Source of the DNA: Bolinopsis microptera
Lineage: Eukaryota > Ctenophora > Tentaculata > Lobata > Bolinopsidae
Direction of reading: 5' to 3'
Assembly: GCF_026151205.1 (NCBI RefSeq)
Contig: NC_087084.1
Location: 14,462,235-14,526,234 of the forward strand
Length of the DNA: 64,000 bases
How positions within the stretch are numbered: position 1 is the first letter of the stretch; each line of letters begins with the position of its first letter. The notes below the pieces were generated by a model. That model had not been told where the DNA came from. It worked only from the letters and a program-made list of their open reading frames with translations, and did no database searches. Positions 35,964-48,260 of this stretch are shown one piece after another. The translations under genes and the position numbers were made by a program.

Positions 35964-38425
35964 GCGAAAGCTATGTAGTTGATCAGACTTAAAGTTACGT
36001 GTTCTTAAGAGGGTGAGAGGTTCTTTAGTAAGGCCGACTGATTAAATGAGGCTCTGAAATGAACAGGAATCTAGCAATAATAGCATGGAGAGTGGGGAAA
36101 ATCAAAACGCGGAATAATAATCTAACTCTAAGTTAACGATAAACTGGTACAGAAATCAAAAGTCTAGGAGTAGGAAATAGCTGTGAACCAAACAAACAGA
36201 ATAGCACCCGTGCATGATATATCAAAATATGTACCGTTCTAGGATGCCTCCGCAAACTTTTGCTCCTCTGTAAATGCACGTGTTAGTGCTGTAGCGAAAG
36301 CTATGTAGTTGATCAGACTTCAAGTTACGTGTTCTTATTAGGGTGAGAGGTTCTTTAGTAAGGCCGACTGATTAATTGAGGCTCTAAAATGAACGGGAAT
36401 CTAGCAATAATAGCATGGAGAGTGGGAAAATCAAAAAGCGGAATAAATAATCTAACTCTAAGTTAACGATAAACTGGTACAGAAATCAAAAGTCCGAACA
36501 CGGAGTCTAGGAGTAGGAAATAGCTGTGAACCTAACAAACAGAATGGCACCCGCGCATGATATATTAAAATATGTACCGTTCTAGGATGCCTCCGCAAAC
36601 TTTTGCTCCTCTGTAAATGCACGTGTTAGTGCTGTAGCGAAAGCTATATAGTTGATCAGACTTAAAGTTACGTGTTCTTAAGAGGGTGAGAGGTTCTTTA
36701 GTAAGGCCGAATGATTAAATGAGGCTCTGAAATGAACAGGAATCTAGCAATAATAGCATGGAGAGTGGGGAAAATCAAAACGCGGAATAATAATCTAACT
36801 CTAAGTTAACGATAAACTGGTACACAAATCAAAAGTCCGAACACGGAGTCTAGGAGTAGGAAATAGCTGTGAACCAAACAAACAGAATGGCACCTGTGCA
36901 TGATATGTTAAAATATGTACCGTTCTAGGATGCCTCCGCAAACTTTTGCTCCTCTGTAAATGCACGTGTTAGTGCTGTAGCGAAAGCTATGTAGTCGATC
37001 AGACTTCAAGTTACGTGTTCTTATTAGGGTGAGAGGTTCTTTAGTAAGGCCGACTGATTAAATGAGGCTCTAAAATGAACGGGAATCTAACAATAATAGC
37101 ATGGAGAGTGGGGAAAATCAAAAAGCGGAATAAATAATCTAACTCTAAGTTAACGATAAACTGGTACAGAAATCAAAAGTCCGAACACGGAGTCTAGGAG
37201 TAGGAAATAGCTGTGAACCTAACAAACAGAATGGCACCCGTGCATGATATATTAAAATATGTACCGTTCTAGGATGCCTCCGCAAACTTTTGCTCCTCTG
37301 TAAATGCACGTGTTAGTGCTGTAGCGAAAGCTATGTAGTTGATCAGACTTAAAGTTACGTGTTCTTAAGAGGGTGAGAGGTTCTTTAGTAAGGCCGACTG
37401 ATTAAATGAGGCTCTAAAATGAACGGGAATCTAGCATGGAGAGTGGGGAAAATCAAAACGCGGAATAAATAATCTAACTCTAAGTTAACGATAAACTGGT
37501 ACACAAATCAAAAGTCCGAACACGGAGTCTAGGAGTAGGAAATAGCTGTGAACCAAACAAACAGAATGGCACCTGTGCATGATATGTTAAAATATGTACC
37601 GTTCTAGGATGCCTCCGCAAACTTTTGCTCCTCTGTAAATGCACGTGTTAGTGCTGTAGCGAAAGCTATGTAGTCGATCAGACTTCAAGTTACGTGTTCT
37701 TATTAGGGTGAGAGGTTCTTTAGTAAGGCCGACTGATTAAATGAGGCTCTAAAATGAACGGGAATCTAACAATAATAGCATGGAGAGTGGGGAAAATCAA
37801 AAAGCGGAATAAATAATCTAACTCTAAGTTAACGATAAACTGGTACAGAAATCAAAAGTCCGAACACGGAGTCTAGGAGTAGGAAATAGCTGTGAACCTA
37901 ACAAACAGAATGGCACCCGTGCATGATATATTAAAATATGTACCGTTCTAGGATGCCTCCGCAAACTTTTGCTCCTCTGTAAATGCACGTGTTAGTGCTG
38001 TAGCGAAAGCTATGTAGTTGATCAGACTTAAAGTTACGTGTTCTTAAGAGGGTGAGAGGTTCTTTAGTAAGGCCGACTGATTAAATGAGGCTCTAAAATG
38101 AACGGGAATCTAGCATGGAGAGTGGGGAAAATCAAAACGCGGAATAAATAATCTAACTCTAAGTTAACGATAAACTGGTACACAAATCAAAAGTCCGAAC
38201 ACGGAGTCTAGGAGTAGGAAATAGCTGTGAACCAAACAAACAGAATGGCACCTGTGCATGATATGTTAAAATATGTACCGTTCTAGGATGCCTCCGCAAA
38301 CTTTTGCTCCTCTGTAAATGCACGTGTTAGTGCTGTAGCGAAAGCTATGTAGTCGATCAGACTTCAAGTTACGTGTTCTTATTAGGGTGAGAGGTTCTTT
38401 AGTAAGGCCGACTGATTAAATGAGG
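35964..38425. repeat. Dimeric satellite, 330-344 bp units, main part
   Basis: Units start (gcgaaagct) at 35964, 36294, 36637, 36980, 37324, 37659, 38003 and 38338. Odd units carry cttaaagttacgtgttctta followed by agaggg. Even units carry cttcaagttacgtgttctta followed by ttaggg. The array is therefore a higher-order repeat of about 679 bp made of two unit types. The later dimers are almost identical to each other. No unit encodes a protein or a recognised RNA. Confidence 0.92.
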
Positions 38426-39429
38426 GGGAAGTTGGTCGTTTACCACCTGACAGTCTATGCAACGTCTATGCAACGTCCGTGCAACAACAAAAGAACCGTC
38501 TATGCAACGTCTATGCAACGTCCCTGCACAATGAACACTCTATGCACACTCCCTGCACGGTCAGTCTATGCAACGTCTATGCAACGTCTATGCAACGTCT
38601 ATGCAACGTCCCTGCACAGTACCATATGAACACCGGCTACTAGCCGGCTACTAACCGGCTAGTAGCCACTTTTGTAATAACAGCTCCTCAACTTCACATT
38701 AACAACCGGCTACTAACCGGCACTTGAAAAGTGGTCACTAGCCGGCTACTAACCGGCTACTAGCCGGCTAGTGACCACAAAGTGGCTACTAACCGGCTAC
38801 TAAGCGGTCACTAGCCGGCTATTAGCCGAGCTCTAAAGCAGACCTACTAGTAGCCGGTTCCAAACCGGCTACTAGCCGGCACTTAGAAAGTGGTCACTAG
38901 CCGGCTACTAACCGGCTACTAACCGGCTAGTAACCACCAAGTGGCTACTAACCGGCTACTAACCGGTCACTAGCCGGCTACTAACCGGCTACTAACCGGC
39001 TAGTAACCACCAAGTGGCTACTAACCGGTCACTAGCCGGCTCTAAAGCGGACCTTCTAGTTCCAAACCGGCTACTAGCCGACACTTGAAAAGCGGTCACT
39101 AGCCGGCTGGTGGGTACTAGCTGGTTAGTAGCCGGCTAGTGACCACTTTTCAAGTGCCGGTTAGTAGCCGGTTGTTAATGTGAAGTTGAGGAGCTGTTAT
39201 TACAAAAGTGGCTACTAGCCGGCTAGTAGCCGGCTAGTAGCCGGTGTTCATATGGTACTGTGCAGGGACGTTGCATAGACGTTGCATAGACGTTGCATAG
39301 ACTGACCGTGCAGGGAGTGTGCATAGAGTGTTCATTGTGCAGGGACGTTGCATAGACGTTGCATAGACGGTTCTTTTGTTGTTGCACGGACGTTGCATAG
39401 ACTGTCAGGTGGTAAACGACCAAGTTGCC
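38426..39429. mobile_element. Foldback element, 1004 bp, with 8-bp target duplication
   Basis: Long inverted arms of at least 300 bp face each other. The left arm runs from 38426 (gaagttggtcgtttaccacc) and the right arm ends at 39429 with its complement. Subterminal parts are arrays of tctatgcaacg, and the inner parts are arrays of ccggctacta. The satellite unit it entered is duplicated as aaatgagg at 38418-38425 and 39430-39437. It carries no transposase. Arms made of internal short repeats and an 8-bp target duplication fit a foldback-type DNA element. The superfamily (P, Merlin or hAT are possible from the duplication length) is not decided. Confidence 0.85.
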
Positions 39430-39512
39430 AAATGAGGCTCTAAAATGAACGGGAATCTAGCATGAAGACTGGGGAAAATCAAAAAGCGGAATAAATAATC
39501 TAACTCTAAGTT
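39430..39512. repeat. Remainder of the interrupted satellite unit
   Basis: Continues the eighth satellite unit after the foldback insertion (gaggctctaaaatgaacggg) and stops after ctaactctaagtt. Confidence 0.9.
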
Positions 39513-41514
39513 CTCCACTACCTGAATATTGATCGGGAACAGGTTAGCCGCGTATGTGGAAAGAGTGAGTTAGATTATAGGTAACAACGGGTAGTCTCAA
39601 GCTACCCGTCTTTGCACCGTAACTTAGCCATCTGATCTAGAAGAGGAAGGGAGGTTATCATCTACACATACTGTATTAGGAAGTTAATCGTGTCCTAGCT
39701 ACAGATCATACCTTATTAAGAAGTTTATCATATCCTGAAAAAAATACCTTATTAGGAAGTTTATCGTGTCCTAGAAACAGGCCATATAACAGAATTATCA
39801 CTTTCTCCTCCTCCCAATCCACAGTATTCCGGAGTTTCTGCAACGTCACTAAAACTGCAAAACATTGTAAGTTCATATGTAGATTCTATAAAAGGTTTGA
39901 ATTAAAGCAGAGAGGTTAATAAGCACTTATCATATTTAGATTATAGTTCAGTCAGTTTTTTTTCGAGACGCCTCCATGAACCACCACGGGGCGACCTGCC
40001 CAGTAGTAAGAGCTGCCCAGTAGTAAGAGCTGCAGGAAATCACAAAAGCAATGAGGACTGTTGAAATTAAATGACTTTTGTCATTTATGGGTGCTTGTAT
40101 AATAATTTTACCGCAAGATTTTGATAATCTTTGTAATAAACTAGTGCAATGATTGGACAAGTCACAATCAACAATGATAAAAGTGTTTTATATAAAATAA
40201 CCTAAAGCGAGAATGTCGTTAGTTAACTATAAAATACAGTACCAAGCGATGTATTAAAGTAACACAATTATACTCGTTCTAATTGATATTAGCTTACTTT
40301 GATTCAACGAAAACCTACCTTTTATCTGCTTTCGTGAAATTCAAAAGTGATGTTAAAGTAACACGAGCCCTTTAAAGCTTGCAGGGGTTCCTCCTATTAT
40401 CGTTGATCAATTATGTACCAAGTACACTATGTAATACAGCAAAGTCGTCAGTCGATAACTGCTGTTAAAGCCATGAAAGTTCAAAGCGAGTGCAGAAACA
40501 AGAAATGGCGCGAAATCATAATGTTCAAGCCACACGTACAACGTATGATCTGCATTATGCTCCTTCATCAACTAATTCTAGTTTTAAACGATTTTGACAC
40601 GCTAAAATGCGCGCGTGGATTTGCGCGGCGCGTAGAAAAATTTTAAAGCTGTCGGATAGAGGTTAATAAATTTTTTTACTGTCAACACAGCCCAAGTTAT
40701 TCATGTTTTAATATCAAAAAATGTCCAATTTTTTTGTATTATTTTTAACTAATTTCCTTTTCAAATCGCTGCCACATCAAAATTATTTAACGAAAGTACA
40801 TTAAATTTTCACAGAAAGCAAGCATAATCGTTTTAGAACTAAATTAAAAAAGAATTTAATATAAAAATGTTAAAACTTTAAAATTATCGATGGAATAAAT
40901 TGCCAACGTCCAAATATGTGTAAAATACGACGAAGGGAGGTCACAACACTGCGCGCAGGAGTGAAACAGTTTTTCGCCAATATCTCGTCAGGAGAGCATT
41001 TTAACCCTATGTCATGGGGGGTGATTCGGAATCAGCGTCCGAAAATACATCGATTGAAGTTGGTTACAACCGTCGGGGCCCTTTTAGAACAAGTTCTCGA
41101 AGATCGACTGTAGAGTGATTTAGCACGCTCGCTTTTTCAACGCGTGAATTTATAGGTTTATACTTTATAACCGATAACCTACCGTGTCGTTACCGGGTCT
41201 TACTACTCACTACTGGACAGATATATTCACGTTTATCACTCTTGAAAGGGAAACGAATAATAGATTCTGAAATTAACCCGGTATGGTGAGCAAATTTGTA
41301 TTCATATAATATATATATATATATACGCGAGTTTAGAGAAGCGGGCCATCAGACTACGCTGCACCAAGGTAATTCTGAGCGTTGGCACTGGGCAATGACT
41401 ATTTGTAAACTTCTTTTTTAAAAAAAAGAGAGGCTGGGTGTGGCCTGGTTATGGTTAAGGTTGGCCCACGAGAGGATAGCATATGGATGCTTTGCTTACC
41501 TCTGGGGTATGGCA
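39513..41514. other. Gene-free stretch with small repeats
   Basis: A perfect 8-bp stem (acgggtag / ctacccgt) with a 7-base loop lies at about 39588-39610; it could be a small RNA fold but nothing else supports that. About three copies of a ccttattaggaagtttatcg unit lie at 39665-39780. An (AT)n run lies near 41308-41324. The 38-base segment at 40926-40963 is the inverted partner of 33928-33965. No gene is recognised. Confidence 0.45.
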
Positions 41515-41636
41515 TTGACCATTGTCAATTGTTAATGGTCTGGCCCGGCGCGCGCTACTTCGTAGCACTTGCCATATTTCGAGAAGAAAGCGGCGCGCGC
41601 TATTTCGAAGAAATTTAGACGAGTAACATCCGTCAA
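41515..41636 (-). mobile_element. Short GC-rich MITE (TTGAC...GTCAA family), copy 1
   Basis: Read on the minus strand it starts ttgacggatgttactcgtct, contains ttcgaagaaatagcgcgcgc-type blocks twice in opposite sense, and ends in ggtcaa. It matches the copies at 56366-56438, 57147-57269 and 57389-57512. Confidence 0.75.
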
Positions 41637-42035
41637 GGTATGGCAGTCCTGTGGGAGGATGCCGGTGGAATCAAAATGTGTAATCAAGGATGATGGTAAG
41701 TGTTGTGGGGTGTGTCTAAGATGAACTCTTAAATGGTGGTTGAGTGTGGAAGAGACCCTGCGGTTTCTTGGCGTTCGCGACTATACCCGTTTGCGATGCC
41801 ACTGTGTGGACGTAGCTGTGATAAATCTTACATCCTCTTAAAGTACATGCTCTAACTCGGACATCGCAAGCTTAATCAGTTCTGGGGACTGTTCCTGGGT
41901 AGAGTTATGAAGGTTTAAAGCTTTCGTGCCGCGCAATCGCCCCAAAATGGCTAAAAATTTGCACCGTCGAAGAATAACTTTGCGCAGGGAATGCGCAAGG
42001 TCTACAATATGGTAGTTAATATTGATTTTCGACCT
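41637..42035. other. No gene seen
   Basis: Mixed composition, without recognised genes or repeats. Confidence 0.4.
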
Positions 42036-42039
42036 CCAG

Positions 42040-42112
42040 CAGGATAGCCTAGTTCGCTAAGCAGGCGATTGGCTGTGGTAGCTGAGGGTTCAAATCCCTG
42101 TCTAGACTTTAA
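42040..42112 (+). other. tRNA-derived SINE head (candidate)
   Basis: The order gatagcctagttcg (A-box-like) and, about 45 bases later, gggttcaaatccc (B box) matches the split promoter of tRNA genes. The D stem gcct/aggc can pair, but the acceptor stem and anticodon arm do not, so it is not a functional tRNA. A tRNA-derived SINE head or tRNA relic is the best reading. Confidence 0.4.
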
Positions 42113-44815
42113 TTTTGTTTTAACTGAAACAAGTTTTCAACAAAAACTTTCTAGTGTTTGGTTAATATTGATTAGTTAATTATATTAAAAGTTATACTCT
42201 AGGATGAAATTCATAATTAGAAATGGCAAAGCAGCTATAACTATAAGTATAATACGCAGAGCATCATTATACTAGAGTTTTATAGAAATAACATTGTCTG
42301 TCTCTGATTATTTTTAAATACAAGTAACAGACGTGACCAGTATTGCATCTGCATCGATTAGTATTCAGTTCGGAGTCGTCGATATCAGCTATTACATAGA
42401 TTTTAAATTGCTGCTATAGCTGCAGATATGATTATGAGCAGTTTTTATCAGTCTGATTTGGTCCGTTTTGGGCTGGGCCCAGTTTGCTAAGGATTCTGTT
42501 TCTATCTGGTGTAAAACTTGGTATGCTGCGAAAAGAACATTCTGAAGGCAGAAAGCTCTGGATTGGTCTTTAAGTGCCTCTCTCAACGACAATCCCTCTT
42601 TAGCAGTTACTAATACTTGATAGCTCTATTAATTCTGCCTGTCACGGTGGGAAAGGAAGGTCAAGACTGCTTGTTTTATAACTTTTTGTTGGGACTATTG
42701 ACATGTAGTGTTTGGAGAAGGAGGGTAACGAAGGAGCACTTCTTAGTTGTCCACATCTGAAACAGATTTTAATAAAAGGAACTAAATAATAATACGGTTG
42801 AGTAAAATCAAATCTGAGACTTGAGTGGCGAGTGCAGTAGGGAAAGAAAATCTATAAGTGCATCTCAAACTGCCAAACTTACTGTTGAAAAATACTGTTT
42901 GACTACACTTCAATCCACCAGCCTCTCATCATTTTCAATGTGTGAAGCAGCTGGCGTGAGTTTCGTGGAATTCGTGAAAATCTTCGATAATGCCAGCCTC
43001 CAGGAGTTGCTTTTATTTTAGGGTCCTCTCAGAGCTTTAGAGGTTATCGATATTCCAGATTATGTCTGCTTTGTTGTCTGTACTTCCGGGGGTTGTATAA
43101 ACCTGAGAAATTTAACAGTTCAATACCAGAGAGAATGCTGAAGACTTTGAAAGTTCTGCCAAAATGTTTATTTTCTGTACACAAATCCGAATTTGTCTCT
43201 TTAGTGGCGATTTTAGACAAAATTGACCTTCTTTCGGACTAAACTTTGAAACTGAATTGAAGTTTAAACGATTACCTCTAGAATGGTATTAATGAATTAA
43301 CAAATTTATCATCAGAAGTCAAGTTATGGTCGATTTTGGAAGCTTGGATATGCTAAAATTATTAATTACATATTATTATGCGCGGCTCGGTTATATTGCG
43401 CGCGCGTGGTCGCTAGGCGCTAGCGCAAAAATTGCTTACATTTTTTTTTCCGTTCGGCAGAAAGACAATCGTGACTGACAAACATGTAGAAAACTCACCC
43501 AGAACTTCTAGCATATTCTTTAGGGCGGGAAATACTTTGTATGCAGAGTCTGTGATTATCCCGCCAAATCCGAATTTCTTCCTAATAACACATCACAAAG
43601 GCGCGTTCACAATTTTTGCGCGTTATAAACAGCTAGATTCCTTTTAAGTCGTTCTATAGTTAATCTCACTAATTCAAAAGGGGGAGACTGATTGGAGAAG
43701 AATTGAACCTTTGGTTTCTTCACAAGTAGAAGCACTAAGAAAACACCCAAGTTGTCCATGATAGAGACAAGAAACAAACTTTGCAAAGCAAACTAAACAT
43801 GCTGACAGCAAATATAACTGAGAAGGAACCACTGATCACCAAGAACAAACCCAGGGTAACATATTGGTACTGTCGAACTAGAAGGACCAGCTGTTTCACT
43901 ACTATCTAAAGACCCTAAATTTGCGTTGCTAAACAACAGGGGGGGGGGGGGGGTTCAACTACATTTTTGTACATGTACATTTGGCAAAAATCTTATGGCC
44001 ATGTACATAAATGTACAAAAAATCGGAAATCCCTGGAAACGGATTGAAAAATTTCCAAAACGTGTTTAAAATGCTAACAATGCTAGTACATTATGCAAAA
44101 ACAAAGCTCGTACTAGGGTATCAAGTGGCTAGGGTACTAAGTGGCTAGGGTACTAAGAGCTGCAACAACTAAGCAATTGTGGTCAGGATAAACTAAGGAC
44201 TTCATCCCTCAATTATATATAAAGGCTGTAGTCATGTGCAGTTAATACTAACAAATAAGCAATAGGTGTGTGTGTGTACTTTATGTGTGGCATGTGTGTG
44301 AACCAAAACACAATAAATTCAGTCAAACACTGCACTGTACAAAATAATAGTTCATCTGAATACTGTATAACAAATAACAAATAATTTGAGGTGTACTATG
44401 GTAGTCCGATAGACGTACACCTGACATTAGGCTATCGGTGAACACAGGGACCACATCATACGTGTGCCCTGCTGAACACAAGCTTTAGGATCAAGTTAGT
44501 TTCCCGTTGAGAAGCTCCCTTTGTGCTTGATCCATCCAAGTGCCTAATATGGCAATGCAGCTCTCTATTTTATAGTTCAAAGTCAAAAGTTGAACTATTT
44601 ACTGCTGTACTCCTCATTTCAGACTTGTGGTAACAGTGGTAACAGCGGAACACTTGAAGAAACAATTTCAGCAGCCGGGTTGTCCAGGTGAAATCTTCTC
44701 CCAAGTCCAGGTAACCCGTGCTGTAACTGTTGTGTTGTGTGACGCTACTACTACTATTGCTTCTGAATTCTGATAACTTCGGATACCTCTTTCTACACTA
44801 CAACCTCACATCACG
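42113..44815. other. Gene-poor stretch
   Basis: Contains short open frames (42392-42592 minus, 42821-43021 plus, 43432-43647 plus) without family signal. A CG-rich patch lies at 43380-43432, a 15-G run near 43939-43953, and a repeat of aagtggctagggtact at 44125-44158. The strings gtggtaacagtggtaacagc at about 44628-44647 sit upstream of the frame at 44816 and could be a leader or primer-site region of a retroelement. Confidence 0.4.
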
Positions 44816-45436
44816 ATGTCAACCATCGAGAATCTGAGTGACAAGATAAAGAGTGTCATCGGGAGACTGCTGAAGGATGCCGACCCTATTTCGAAACGAG
44901 TACTCACTGTATTTGATCCTTCCCTGGATTCTTCTGTCAAAATCTCTAAACTGGCCAAGGTCAACAGAGGCGAGCTAGACGCTCTTGGAAATTACCTTAA
45001 GTTGCCTCTAGTTAGCAGAGGATTAAAGAAGAAACTTTTCAGCTCACGAGAGAAACTAGCTAAACGGATTGTGTCAGAGATCATTTCTCACGACTGTGAA
45101 AACTTCACAGCCCAAATGGAGCTTTACGAAAGTCTCCCAACCCAACTCAGTGGTTTGGTATGGTTATGCTCAGACTGCATAGCAGTCAACAAAAACAACA
45201 ACATTGGGGAGTGTGATGAACCACCGTCTGGAATGGGAACGCCAGGTCACACTAAGGAAATCAACCAGGCTCGACCAGATACCAACACTTCGCTAGAAAA
45301 CAGCACTAATCAGAACAACGGTGCTGCAAGTCTTGAAGTAGTGAAACTGGCTGAAGAGTTGGAGAAAATCAAGAAAGAACAGGAAAAGTCTGCCAAAAAT
45401 CCGATTTTACTATATACTAGCAGTCTCGAGAGTAAC
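44816..45436 (+). CDS. Uncharacterised frame, probably transposon-derived, cut by a hairpin repeat
   Basis: Starts with an ATG at 44816 and has clear protein character for about 200 residues before entering the inverted-repeat block at 45437. It includes an N-terminal helical region (IENLSDKIKSVIGRLLKDAD), a Lys-rich segment (SRGLKKKLFSSREKLAKR), a CSDC pair near residue 118, a Thr/Asn-rich linker, and a Lys/Glu coiled coil (KLAEELEKIKKEQEK). I do not recognise a family. The coiled coil and Cys pair would suit the first protein of a LINE or a gag-like protein, but that is inference. The natural C-terminus is not visible. Confidence 0.4.
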
Positions 45437-46654
45437 AATTATCACACTTATTTCAAGATATCTCCGCTTCTGATTGGAGCTAAGCGCTCATCTTGAGCAT
45501 TATTATGGTCAGAATTATCACATTGAGTGGGGTGGAGCATGGTTTCAAAGTCTTCAGACTTCAGGTTGTTGAGTTATTAGTTCAGATCCCATTTTTACGC
45601 TCTCGCGAGTAGCGATTGATGCTACTGATATATCAGCTTCTGATTGGAGCTAAGTGTTCATCTTGGGCATTGAAATGGTCAGAATTATCACATTGAGTGG
45701 GGTAGGGCGTGGTTTCAAAGTCTTCAGACTTCAGGTTTTTGAATTATTAGGTTAAAACATATTTTTACACTCTTGCGAGTAGCGATTGACACACTTATTA
45801 CAAGATATCGCAGCTTCTGATTGAAGCTAAGTGCTTATCATGGGCATTGAAATGGTCAGTATGGTCATATTAAGTGGGGTAAAGCATGTTCCTAGTGCTA
45901 GAGGTTTTAGTGAAATTTTACTGATATTTTACTGATATTTCTTGGCAAACAACTTTTTCCTGGCGATTAATTACAGTTCATCCAATAAATATTTTCAACA
46001 TTGCAGTAACCATTCTTGCGAGAGCATAAAAATAGGGTTTAACCTAATAATTTAATAACCTGAAGTCTAAAGATTTTAAAACCATGCTCGATTCTACTTA
46101 ATTTGATATTTTAATGCCCATGATGAACGCTTATCTCCACAACTCCACTCAGAAGCTGAGATATCTTGAAATAAGTGCATCAATCGCTATTCGGGGGAGT
46201 GTAAAAAGGGATCTGACCTAATTTATATAACTCAACAACCTGAAGTTTGAAGACTTTGAAACCATGCTCTACCCAAATCAATATGATGATTCTGACCATT
46301 TTAATGCCCAAGATGAGCGCTTAGCTCCAATCAGAAGCGGAGATATCTTGAAATAAGTGCATCAATCGCTACTCGCGAGAGCGTAAAAATGGGATCTGAC
46401 CAAATAACTCAACAACCTGAAGTCTGAAGACTTTGAAACCATGCTCTACCCAACTCAATATGATGATTCTGACCATTTCAATGCCCAAGATGAACGCTTA
46501 GCTCTAACAGAAGCTGATAAATCTTGAAATAAATGCATCAATCGTACTCACGAGAGCGTAAAAATGGGATTTGACCTAATAACTCAACAAGTACAACCTA
46601 TAGCTCCAATCAGAAGCGGAGATATCTTGTAATCTTGAAATAAGTGTGATAATT
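45437..46654. repeat. Large inverted-repeat (hairpin) block, about 1.2 kb
   Basis: The left half holds about three direct units of 165-185 bp (from about 45437, 45625 and 45795) containing ctgattggagctaag, catcttg and gcgagtagcgattga. The right half holds about four units of the same sequence in inverse orientation (about 46010-46654). The outer arms match: the left edge aattatcacacttatttcaa is the complement of the right edge ending ataagtgtgataatt. It looks like a foldback or amplified-arm MITE. I saw no target duplication. Confidence 0.8.
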
Positions 46655-47900
46655 GTAATGATTCCTTTACAAAACTTAGCAAGTGCTATTAACAATATCC
46701 TAATGGATCATGGAAATTGAAATGTTCAATTTTCTTTTCATAAATAATAATTTTTCATCGAATAAAACTTTTTTGTCTCTAAAATAGGCTCAGAAAACTA
46801 GATTAATTTACATCATTTTACCTCATTTCACCTCATCCCAATTTTGTCTTTTTTGGCTGCCCGAATGAGGTAAAATGAGGTTGACCCCCCCCCCATCATG
46901 CACCTGTACACCGTTGTAACATTCCATGCTTATGAATCATGTGTAGTATATTTACTATATAGTACATTTACTGTGTATATTTATGTTTAGTACTTGTAGT
47001 AGGTTTAGGATTGCACGGTATTTACTATAAAATAAAAGTTTGTCGTCATATGAACTAATTTGTTATGAATTTTTGTTATGACTTTTATATAAGGCCCACT
47101 GTCACTCAGGCGTGAGGTTCTGGGGCACATCACTTGAGCGACTAATGGATCAGAAGTTTTACTCCACGTTTTAGAGTCCGAGTAATTATCAAATATTTAG
47201 TCAGAACTTTCAATGAAAGGAAAAAATCATGAAACTAAATAATAATACACGATTAAACCAGATTGCTATTGTGTATTCAATACGGTTATTATCACCTTAG
47301 TATCCTTGTTTCCTACATGTGTAATAACTCACCCAAGAGGGATATAGCAATCAGAACTGTTGGAGTATTCCAATACCGCCAGAATGTGTCGCCATACACT
47401 TTACTACCATTTATAACCTAAGAAACATGTAATTTAGAAAGGACTAGGATTAATAACTCATTAGATTCGAAATAATGGCGCATAATAAAATCGAGTATCT
47501 TATTGGGTTATTAAACTAACTTGCGTTAAACTTCACTAAAATTTTATAATCCAAGGGTATTTAGGGTATCAACATGAATAATAACAGGATTACTGTTTCA
47601 TCTGGTTTAAAATGTTAGATCAGCACAAATTTCTAATTAATTAACGTTTTTATATCTCTCAAGCTATATTTATCACAAACAGAAGTGAGTAACTGTTTTA
47701 TGCTGTTAAATCTGATATAGACACTAGTACATTGAACTTCCTCTGAACTTCGATTTTTTAAGGTGTGATAGACCTCATGATAAGGGAAGAGGGGGATGTG
47801 GTATATTGATTAACCAAAGTGTCAATTACAACTTACTCAACTTAGATATAACATACTCTGATGTATAGAATACTTTGTTAACCAAAAACTTACCCATTAT
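46655..47900. other. No gene seen; small hairpin at about 46812-46886
   Basis: AT-rich. Arms cattttacctcatt and aatgaggtaaaatg form a hairpin near 46812-46886, followed by a run of nine or ten C. The rest is without recognised features. Confidence 0.45.
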
Positions 47901-47904
47901 GTTG

Positions 47905-48260
47905 AAACAAATAAACTACTAACCAACCATCAGTATGGATTTAGGAAAGACCATTCAACCACTTTCCTTATGCTTAATCTATTTGACAAAATATTTATGT
48001 CTAAGGAATCGTCGAAGAAACCTGCAATTGCATTCTTGGACATAAAAAGGCTTTTGACACACTAAGCCATAATATTCTATTGAGAAAAACTTAAGTATTA
48101 TGGCGTGGATGGCTTTGTCATTAAGTGGTTTTAAAGCTACCTTGGAGGCAGAAAACAGTGCACCAAAATACGTGGTAATGTAAGTAAACTGCTTCCTGTA
48201 AACACAGGTGTGCCACAGGGCAGTATATTAAGTCTATTCATAAACGATCTTAACTTATAA
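47905..48260 (+). mobile_element. LINE reverse-transcriptase fragment (degraded)
   Basis: Shows QYGFRKDHSTT, then FLDIK followed by an F-D-T-like string after a frame slip, then YYGVDGFVIKWF, and GVPQGSIL. These are blocks 2 to 4 of a Jockey/CR1-like reverse transcriptase in correct order. Several small indels separate them. Neither end of the LINE is visible. Confidence 0.8.

Noticed and set aside
38420-39423. Matching 66-69 codon frames in the two arms of the foldback element
   Set aside because: Both are the same repeat (YATSMQRPC) read from inverted arms. They are a by-product of the tctatgcaacg array.
39588-39610. snRNA or spliced-leader RNA gene
   Set aside because: Only one 8-bp stem is visible. 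I saw no Sm site, no known leader sequence and no second stem.
42040-42112. Functional tRNA gene
   Set aside because: The A and B boxes are present, but the acceptor stem and anticodon arm do not pair. It is kept only as a SINE-head candidate.
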